In this document: in pieces, positions 55,832 to 64,000 of the stretch | Numbering within the stretch: the stretch's first letter is position 1 | Layout: the number at the start of each line of letters is the position of its first letter | Assembly (NCBI GenBank): GCA_023678885.1 | Contig: CM042985.1 | Span: forward strand, 20,190,465 to 20,254,464 | Origin: Pogostemon cablin | Taxonomy: Eukaryota; Streptophyta; Magnoliopsida; Lamiales; Lamiaceae | Direction: 5' to 3' | DNA length: 64,000 nucleotides | Translations under genes and position numbers: made by a program | Notes under the pieces: generated by a model | What the model saw: the letters and a program-made list of their open reading frames with translations, nothing else | The model's database searches: none | What the model was told of the DNA's origin: nothing

Positions 55832-56105
55832 CACAATTACTTTTATATTTTATTAAACATCAAAAGTATGATTTCCCTTATTTTTTTCCTCATTACCCCC
55901 AAATCCAAAATATTCAATCTATTTTTTCTCCAAAAATATCAAATATTTCTTCACAAAATTTCTTCTACAATTACTTTTATTTATATTTTATGAAACAACA
56001 AAAATATAATTTCCTCTATTTTTTCCTTGATTACCACCAAATCAAAAATATTGAATCAATCTATTTTTCTCCAAAAATATCAAATATTTCTTCCCAAATT
56101 TTCTT
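55832..56105 (+). repeat. ~135-bp imperfect tandem duplication
   Basis: ACAATTACTTTTAT begins near 55832 and near 55967. Both copies continue through TTTTTCTCCAAAAATATCAAATATTTCTTC. The 148-codon frame over it is low-complexity (Phe/Tyr/Ile/Asn) and I do not call it a gene. Confidence 0.75.
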
Positions 56106-56368
56106 CTTCTTCAATTTTGCCTTCTCATGTCTGAACTTTGGTGTCTGTCTGTTTGTGTTCTCATGTCTGAACTTTGGTTAGGTCTGTGTTGGTATTTAAA
56201 AATAGAAAATAGAGATATATTAGATGGATGAGATATCGAGAAGTTAATGGAGTAAGTGGAGTGGTATGGATAGTGTTAATGTCGAGGGTAATAACTTTAG
56301 AATATGATAATGAAAATAATAGTTATTGTGGGTGTCAGGTTTGGTATTGTAAATAGTAATCAGTTTAG

Positions 56369-56888
56369 CGTGGGTGCGGAGTTGGTAGACGGGCTAGTTA
56401 TGAAAGATGATGACTATAAGCTAGTGAAGAAGAGATTTAGTGCTTTCTTTAACACGCACCTACATTCAGTTCTTCAGGGTGCTGTTAGTAATCACTGGTA
56501 ATATATACTCCATCATTTAGCTTATTGTGAATCTTAAGATATTTATAGAGATGATGATGACAGCTGTTTAATGTTTTTAGGTGTTCAAACACCAAACTGT
56601 GTTCGATGCAGTTGCATTGGATTATCTTGAAGTTACTCTAATAGTAGACGCCACTGCTGCTGCTACGCCTGATATGCACAGGGGTAATTGTTCCGGAAAC
56701 TACTTATCAATTATATATGGTCATCTTTCAATTGAGTATGATTTCACTCTCTGCTGTATATATAGTTTGTGTTTTACTCACTAAAATGTTTTCTCTTTCT
56801 CTTTGCAGCTAATGTTGTTGACATGTCAAACATCGGAGTGGCAACGCCAACTCTGGAACTGGAAGAATGGTGTAAATCCGGAAACTGA
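56369..56888 (+). pseudogene. Isochorismatase-like hydrolase, 3' exons, broken
   Basis: Three exon-like pieces match the C-terminal half of plant isochorismatase/nicotinamidase-like proteins. Piece one (to 56497) has GAELVDGLVMKDDDYKLVKK and RFSAFFNTHLHS, including the Lys region of the catalytic Asp-Lys-Cys triad. Piece two (56581-56683) has QTVFDAVALDY and VTLIVDATAAATPDMH. Piece three (56809-56888) has ANVVDMSNIGVATPTLELEE and a stop. Borders are good: TTTTTAG, GG/GTAAT, TTTGCAG. The N-terminal half with the catalytic Asp is absent. Near 56597 the sequence jumps from CAAACACCAAAC to TGTGTTCGATGC, so the reading frame is lost at the catalytic Cys (TPNC) region. Hence it is a pseudogene. Confidence 0.75.
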
Positions 56889-59024
56889 TGCATCTCAAAG
56901 ATCATCCATCATCCCTCCATTATGATTCTTATATTTTAATAATTAAACATGATTTTAATGGAAATATTATTAATTGCTTAATTAGTTTGAGAGAGGTATT
57001 TTTGTGTATTTTACAGAAAAATGGATGTTTTGAGCTTGAAAGAGTGATGGAAGAAACGGGAAATTAAAATCGGGATGAAAACGAGGAAAAAATATTGCAG
57101 CTGAAAAGACAACATATTTTAAAGGGAGATACGACAATACTTTTTCAGGGTGTTGAGAAAAGGGAGAATAGACAACAGCTGAAAGCGTTGTCTATACTGG
57201 ATCAGAAGTGTTGTCGTAGGGTACGATGCAGAGAGCAGAACATAAGTTTCTGTAAGAGAAACTCCATCGAGTAAGTCACCATGTTCTCATGTTCTGCTTT
57301 TCATGTAAGAATGCGTGCTGATGGGCTGGGTATGATGGGCCATCAGGTGGACAACAGCTCAAAGTGTTGTCTATCGTGGATCAGAAGTGTTGTCGTAGGG
57401 TACGATGCAGAGAGCAGAACAAAAGTTTCTGTAAGAGAAACTCGATCGAGTAAGTCACCATGTTCTCATGTTCTGCTTTTCACGCAAGAATGCGTGCTGA
57501 TGGGCTGGGTATGATGGGCCAGCAGGTGGACAACAGCTGAAAGCATTGTCTATCGTGGATCAGAAGTGTTGTCGTAGGGTACGATGCGGAGAGCATAACA
57601 GAATTTTCTGTAAGAGAAGCTCGATCGAGTAAGTCACCATGTTCTCATGTTCTGCTTTTCACGCAAGAATGCATGCTGATGGGCTGGGTATCAGGTGATG
57701 GGCCGAATACATGATGGGCCAGAGTTGATGGGCCTTCCTTTAATTAAAATAAAAGGGAATTAAGCGGATTCGAACCCAAAACCACCAACTTAAACTGATT
57801 TTCATGTGGAGCGCACAAGCGCCCGGCCAGACCAGCTCTTTGAAATCGGTTCATGCCGATTTAATGTTAATCTCTCTTCTTGGAACCGAATTTTCTCCCA
57901 AAATTCACTAAAAATTCCAAAAATTCCATCCTTGTCTCATATTGGAAACCTTCCAAAACTTTCACTCACCCTTCCACTATAAATACCCCCATTTGGAAGC
58001 CCTAACTTACCATTCCTCCATCCCTAAAATTCAATTAAATTGAATCTTTTTCAAGATTTAATAGTTGAGAGAGGGCTTTTTACCAAGACCTCCATAGTTG
58101 TTAGATCCCCTCGCCCTTTCAGGGCGAGGGATCCGTTGTTTTAATATTTTTTTAGATTAGGATTTATTTATTTTCCAAGTAGGTGGAGACACCAAGGAGT
58201 GGATGATCTTCATGAATGTAATATTTCATTAAGGTGTAATCTAATCCTATTTATTATCTTTCTATTTTCTATGTTTTGGTGGTTGATTGATGGCATGATT
58301 ATTGATTAATTTATGAAAATGTCTTGATTGAATTTCCGGCATTGATTAGGTTTTATTTATGAAATTCACATGCCTTGTAGTAATATGGGATTAATGTCTT
58401 TGATATTAGTGCATTGTGATTAAGTTGTGTATTGTGTATCGGCATTTCTTGTCGTTGCTTTACCCTTAGTTGTTTTGCATGATTATCATATGTGAGTTTC
58501 TTCCATTTATTACATGTAGCTTTAGTATAAGGGGAGTCTGGCCGGAAGTCCTTATGTTTAGAACAACATAAATGAACACTAGTGAGATCACTTCTGCCCG
58601 AGGATTAAACTAGTGAAGGAACCCCATCCATACGAGCATAATACTTTGAAGGAAATTGTAAGTAGGATCGATCCTATGAGCTTTTTAGGGGTTGTGAAAA
58701 CAATCTACATTCTATTCACCATGACCATTGGGGATAGGTGAAAATAGTGATCGCTCTTACCATGATTTGCTTAAAAATAGAAAACAATTAAAAATGTTGG
58801 ATGATTGATTATATGAGTGTATCATGAAAACTACCATAACATTGAAAAACAAAAAATATTGTAATTAGATTTATTTTTCCATGCATTGTATTTTCTTTTA
58901 ATTTTAAACCTCATTTCCGATCGTCCCTAACTAATCACGATGCTATACCTAAAGGCCATGAATCCTAAATTCCCTTGGATTCGATATTTTGTTACTTGGT
59001 CTCCCGAACTATAACGACCAATCA
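56889..59024 (+). mobile_element. Gypsy-type solo LTR 2
   Basis: Relative of solo LTR 1 over most of its length (GAAAAATGGATGTTTTGAGC, GGTGGAGACACCAAGGAGTG, CCATGAATCCTAAATTCCC). It ends CGACCAATCA at 59024. The exact left end is unclear, somewhere between 56886 and about 56935, and no target duplication was found. A TATA-like CTATAAATA lies at 57977. No internal region or primer site follows. The stretch GATCCCCTCGCCCTTTCAGG + GCGAGGGATCC near 58104-58133 is a strong hairpin. Confidence 0.72.
57171..57707 (+). repeat. 179-bp tandem triplication inside solo LTR 2
   Basis: GACAACAGCT starts at 57171, 57350 and 57529, exactly 179 bases apart. Each unit has TGTTGTCGTAGGGTACGATG and CACCATGTTCTCATGTTCTG, ending GATGGGCTGGGTATGATGGG. 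TAGACAAC...GTTGTCTA pairs within the first unit. Solo LTR 1 has only a single, diverged copy. Confidence 0.88.
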
Positions 59025-59954
59025 ATAGTTTACATATCCATTCCTTCCTAATTAAGATATTTAGTAATTTTTGGCAATATCAAGCACATGTCGTCTCAAT
59101 ATTTCCAGAGAGTTCTGGATAGGCGGTGGTGATATCCAATAGTCTGGCACACGCTGTTATGGTTAGAAAAAGTTGATATCTTTGCTTTAGTTCCAAAAAT
59201 ATGGAAGTCACTAAAACTTTGAGCAGCAGTGAAATAATAGTATTTTGATCGGATGCTCCGTCAAATGATGACGTTGCCCCTAAACCACCATTAAAAAACC
59301 AACTCCGACCACTGGATCAGTGTAACCAACCGCTGCCCTGCCGCCACCGCCAGTTTTTGCCAGCATAAAGAAAAAAGGGATAGACCCAGGAAGTACGGGC
59401 CCGATAAATCAGTGTCCGTGATGATTTCCTCCTCCGCTCCGCCGCCGGTAATCGACGTGGGGAAAATCCATTCTATCACTCCTGGGACAGAGATGAGTAA
59501 GAGAATAATTCGCCGTAATGAAATCAAATGCATGCATGTCGGCTTACTTTTGTTTTGTCCTACGATCTGTTTTTGCATATGTTTGACTCTAAGTAGTGGT
59601 GGTCCTCTTTCAAATGGGCACATGGGTCTCTTGAAATGATGTAACTAATTATCTAACGAACCTATTTCTTCTGTAGGAATTCATTTGTAACTCTGCTTCT
59701 TGAAATACATCGATCCTAATTCTGGATTAATTCAAACAAAAACAAAAATAGTTTTGTGAGATGGTCTCAGTATTCATTTACAGGGTAATAATTGTATATC
59801 ACAATTCTATAACCAACATGTTACTTCTTATCCGTTTCACGACCTCTTGTTCTGAGACTTACATATCATTGTTGCATTTTCTAGCGCTATCTAAACCTCT
59901 TATCGATAGTAGGTTATCTTAGGCAAAATGTATTATTGTGGATTTACCTTGAAG
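59025..59954. other. Unassigned stretch with a GC-rich island
   Basis: 59285-59470 is GC-rich (CTGCCCTGCCGCCACCGCCA, CTCCTCCGCTCCGCCGCCGG). The plus-strand frame 59412-59639 starts MSVMISSSAPPPVIDVGKIH and could be a first exon, since the sequence later becomes T-rich. The minus frame 59291-59623 overlaps it. Neither is recognised. Confidence 0.3.
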
Positions 59955-62900
59955 CACTACATGAAACTTGGCCTATAATGACAGGAAATCTTGTTATTAA
60001 AGATCAAAATAATGTCATTAAAACTCTTTAATGACAGGAATTTTCCTATCATGATCCTATTATTATTGGCTCTCTAGATGAAAATCATTAATGACAAGAA
60101 AGGTTCCTGTCATTATTGATATTTTACAATTAATGACAGGATTTTCCTCTCATTAGAAATATCTTTCAAATAATATTACTTCTTGTCATTAAATCACAAT
60201 TTCCCGTCATTAAATCATAATTTCCCTGTCACTAATAGTTACAATAATAGTATGATATATTTTTTGAAATGAGTAAATTATATTAAAAAAGATAATCTTA
60301 CAAAGTAGAATACATCTCAAGCACAAAAGTGCAAGATCAAAACTAGTTACCAAGTGTAGCTATGTCAAAATACTGTCCATTCCTAGTATCTAACCACTAA
60401 TACTAGTACTACTAAGCTGCAAAGTTACAATTAACAATAACAACAAAAGAACTATTGCTTCAAAAGTTGAGGCAGACAACTAGAGACTTCAGCTCCCAAG
60501 ACATTTTTCCTGCAGTAAGACTAATAAAGTATTAGCAAAGACCAGCGGGATCCAACAACAAAAACGAGCAATAGTAGCCAGTAGAAAGGAAGCTAACTGC
60601 TACCTCAACCCAAAACTAAAGCACGGGAGCAAGAATCGTTGTTATTAGCAAGAAAAATATATCAATGCAGCAGCAGAAAAAATATATCAGTCAAGCAACC
60701 TAGGAAACTAGGAAAAAGAGAAAACCCAACTAGAGAATAGCAACAAGCATATACAGCTACAAGATTGCATAACTAGAAGAAATTAGCAGCAGATATACTC
60801 AGGAAGAATCACAATCCAAAAATCATAAACTACATTTTATATACAACTAGGCAACTACAGTTGAGTAAGTTAGCGAAGAAAAAACTCATCAAAATCAAAA
60901 TTTCCTAGGAGCTAATAAAATCATATCTGCAGCATAAAAACACCATCATTAACACACTCACTAGAAATTTTAACTAACTGGATGCAATTGTACCTCAAAT
61001 TAGTAAATAACAACCATACTTCGAATAAGTAGATTATAGCATATATAGCAGAATATTCATCATGTTGTAACACCCAAAGAACAAGAGAAACAGTTCCTCT
61101 ATGTCAAAATAACTGTAGCGGAAATCCAACAGCCTTAGAGCATGCACAATTCTAGCAACAAGAAAACAACATAAAAAAAAAAAACCAAACCTAGATATAA
61201 TAAACCAACTTTTATATTAGTATATAATAGAACAACTTTAATATTACATACATCAGAAAATGGTAAATCAGTTTGAATAAGCCAAACCAAAGAGGATAGA
61301 GAATTGGAATAGGAAAATGGATTACAAGTGTCTGAGCAATAGGAACATTAGTGCACCATATCTTATCTTGTTTCCATTGAGAATGTGGCTAGCACTAGCA
61401 CGATTTTGTCTGCATTCCATGCAAATGAAAACTAATCAATCTAAATAGTTCAAAGCCAATCAAGCAAGTAAAATTGCATGGACCTCATAATGTAAAGAAG
61501 CAGATAAGAGCTCCTTCATTCTCCCCACTAATTAGCCGCATTAGAACAACGTTAGAAGCATAAGTTAACTACAATTTATACAATACATATATGCAATACA
61601 AGGCATGATATATATAACGAAAATGAGGATATAATCAAGAATAGACAAGAGTAAAACTAGCAAAACTTGTTAATACTAGAAATCAAATCCACCAAATGAT
61701 TCCTCTAGACTATCTAAAGCATCACACTATGGTCTAAACTCATATGCATTACATTTTGAGAAGTATGTAATCATTACTCTTAGTAAAAGAAATAAATTAT
61801 TACACCATTTAATAAGTTAAAGGAATAATTAAATTCAATATTCCAGTTGTAATGGTCAATTTAATAAGTAATGTTTTAATATATAACTCAAGAAAAATGT
61901 TACTAAACATAAGATCTAACAAGATGTAGTCAAATCATTTGTCAAATACTCTTTTCCTTCAGAGGAGGTGTTCCATTACGTACCTTCAAATAAAAAAAAA
62001 TTACAAAATTAGGAGGTATATAATCAGTCAATAGGTAAATCATACTTGACTTAAAGTAATTACCAATTGATTAATTCACCAACTAACAGAAGCCCTTCTA
62101 ATTTCGTCCATAGATATATAATGAGTTGCTTAAAAAACACCCATACAATGAAGTAGAATTAAATACTAATTCAAAACTTACCAAACTCCAATCGGTGGTA
62201 AAGCCGGCCAAAAATTCAAAATAATGTGAAGAACAGGTACTACTAGGATCAGAGAGTCAAGAAAACAAGTAACCTAACCTAGAACGTGAAAGATTAACTT
62301 AATAAGTTTCTAATAAGATAACAGTAAGAATCAATACGAAATCCAATGAAAACATAAAGAAAGAGGGATTCGCTTGGTGGAGCCTCGTTCACAAGCAATC
62401 CCAAATTGAAGAACTGCAGAAATTATGGTTTCGTACCAACCTCGTGGACAAAATAAAAATTCTGAAGTGAGGAAATATTGGGAGAGACAGAATTCCCCTT
62501 CAAATTCGACAAACTAGCGTAGAGATATGTTGCCGAAATCGTGAGAAATTTAAACCCAAAAATTAAAAAAAAAAATCGAGCAGCGAATTAGAAATTGAGA
62601 GCAAGACTAGGGCTAAGAGTGAATGAGAAACTACCCGTGAAATTATCGTACGCAAAATAAATATTGCAGTCGGCGACAATCTCCAACGATAGTTCAGAGC
62701 TCTACCCGACTCTAATTCTTCGACAAGAGTTTCGATAATGTTGGTGAGGGTGAAAGAAGAATTTCTTCTTGATTTATCATTTTATTCGACATAGGGTTCA
62801 AATTTGGGATTTCAATCGTGAGTGAAAAGAGGGAAAGTGCGTTCTGTATAATTCTATCTCTCTTTCCTTTCTCCTATGTCAGTTCAAACTTGAATGAAAA

Positions 62901-63127
62901 AATAATAATAAAAAATTGAAGAGTTAAAAAGAGAGCCAAATTTTCATGAGAGGCATCTATCCTTAACTATTTCAATGAGAGGGTTTCATGTTATTCATGA
63001 GAGGATTATTAGTTCTCTCACTAATATTTATTTATATAATTTTATAATAAGAGAAAAGGATCTTTAATGAGAGGATTTTCCTCCTCTCATTATTTTTTTG
63101 TCATTATAGATCCATTTTCTTGTAGTG
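59955..63127. mobile_element. Non-autonomous CACTA transposon, 3.2 kb
   Basis: The left end is CACTACATGAAACTTGGCCT. The complement of the right end is CACTACAAGAAAATGGATCT. Both continue with ATAATGACA. Subterminal repeats are dense at both ends (TAATGACAGGAA and complements at 59980-60240; ATGAGAGGAT-type at 62945-63100). Flanking triplets AAG and AAT differ in one base from a perfect 3-bp duplication. The interior has no transposase and no long open frame. Its right part (62350-62880) looks like a promoter or untranslated region. Confidence 0.85.
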
Positions 63128-64000
63128 AATTTTATATAAAATAAACCACAAGTAGTGTTGTATGGAGTTTACACATTAAATTCAATTAATTCATAAAACT
63201 TTCATAACCCTATAACTACCAGAGCGGCTCTAAACCATGATTGATCTAGGAACAGTCATGGTTAATTGGTATGATCTTACTTGACTCGTCAGACGAACCT
63301 CTCTTCACGACTCCTTGGGACCATGATAGGGTTTCGGTGGTGGATGGATGATGAATGATGTGTGTCATCCCTTTTTCTCCTGCGAAAGCTCTTCTTTTAT
63401 ACTCATAGAACCTCCTTATGGGCTTAGGATGTGCTTTTGCTTGAAGCACACGTCAAATTCAGTAAAAGAAATTTAGAATTTCCAAAAATAGAAGCAGCGA
63501 GAATCCGTTCGACCAAGTCTTGACTGGTCGAGCAAGGCCTTCAACTCGAGCAAGCTCACTGTAAGTTTTGCACATTTTGTTCGACCTTTTCTCATCTACT
63601 CGACCAAGATGAATCTGGTCGAGCAACATCTCCAAGTCGAGCAAGCTCCCTGTACATTGTTGCATATTCTGCTCGACTTGGCCACGTTGTTTGACCTACG
63701 TGATGATGGTCAAACACGGTCCTGAAGTCGAACGGCCTTCGAAAATCGCCTCAAAAATTGTGTCTTCCAATTTTGAGTCTTTAAGACCTGCTTTCCTGTA
63801 CAAATATGCTCAAAAAGCCCTTGTACCCTCTGATTCATGCCTTTTCTATAAAAATATCAATTCATCTCAATAAAAGACTCAATCGTGCTCAATTCCCACA
63901 CAAATCAAAGCCCAAAAATAAGTTAATTTACACTCTTATCAGAGTCTATGTAACTCAAGTATTGAAATGCAAGTAAATAGATATTAAGAATATCATATCT
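63128..64000 (-). repeat. Part of an LTR or similar repeat, running off the window
   Basis: On the minus strand a TATA-like GAGTATAAAAGAAGAG (about 63390-63405) is followed by a leader-like stretch with CATCCACCACCGAAACCCTA. Upstream are repeated GTCGAGC / TGGTCGAGC words (63520-63680), of the kind seen in gypsy LTR U3 regions. No end, primer site or partner is inside the window, so the call is tentative. Confidence 0.4.

Noticed and set aside
55735..56181. 148-codon frame rich in Phe, Tyr, Ile and Asn
   Set aside because: Low-complexity translation of an AT-rich ~135-bp duplication with no domain.

Overview
This window is plant nuclear DNA, almost certainly from a eudicot. It is AT-rich and has introns with GT/AG borders. 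It is dominated by Ty1/copia and Ty3/gypsy LTR retrotransposons, Stowaway-, Emigrant-, Mutator- and CACTA-type DNA elements, and microsatellites. Two host gene fragments have plant-type relatives: APC7 (anaphase-promoting complex subunit 7) and a plant isochorismatase-like hydrolase. I cannot name the species. I see no rRNA or tRNA gene, no CRISPR array, and no complete host protein-coding gene.

Layout. 1-1.5 kb: short repeats with GC-rich palindromic ends (family X here). 1.8-4.5 kb: an APC7 gene fragment between two same-direction CACTA-type ends. 4.9-13.3 kb: copia element A, with near-identical 1.39 kb LTRs, a perfect 5-bp target duplication and a wrecked pol gene. 13.5-16.2 kb: gypsy deletion derivative G (minus strand) between (ATT)n and (AAT)n tracts. 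16.4-24.5 kb: copia element B (minus), hit twice by gypsy DNA: H, a 3' part plus 3' LTR inside B's left LTR, and a solo LTR inside B's integrase. 24.5-33.2 kb: low-repeat DNA with exon-like islands of a decayed or non-coding gene. 33.2-34.8 kb: small copia derivative F with a 34-bp minisatellite made from its own pol sequence. 34.8-41.4 kb: AT-rich DNA, dispersed repeats, and a Stowaway element split by a gypsy solo LTR. 41.4-48.4 kb: degraded copia C (minus), interrupted by young copia D (minus, almost complete pol) and by a composite Mutator-like pair with a 10-bp target duplication. 48.4-49.7 kb: an Emigrant-like element carrying an (AT)n tract and a nested X element. 50.0-51.2 kb: an unrecognised, internally duplicated minus-strand gene or pseudogene. 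51.2-56.2 kb: AT-rich DNA with two clean Stowaway elements. 56.3-59.0 kb: an isochorismatase-like pseudogene followed by a solo LTR with a 179-bp triplication. 60.0-63.1 kb: a 3.2 kb non-autonomous CACTA element. 63.2-64.0 kb: part of another LTR, running off the window.

How it fits together. The window is a record of nested insertions. Several elements (A, B, F, G) cannot encode their own machinery, so they must have moved with proteins supplied by relatives. D is the youngest-looking and most nearly functional, broken only by two apparent single-base frameshifts and a missing or replaced gag. I found no new multi-gene system. The most unusual items are the young LTRs around a dead pol in A, the composite Mutator-like pair with one outer 10-bp duplication, the pol-derived minisatellite in F, and the GC-rich stretch standing in for gag in D. 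All calls come from reading the sequence and family knowledge; no database search was run.
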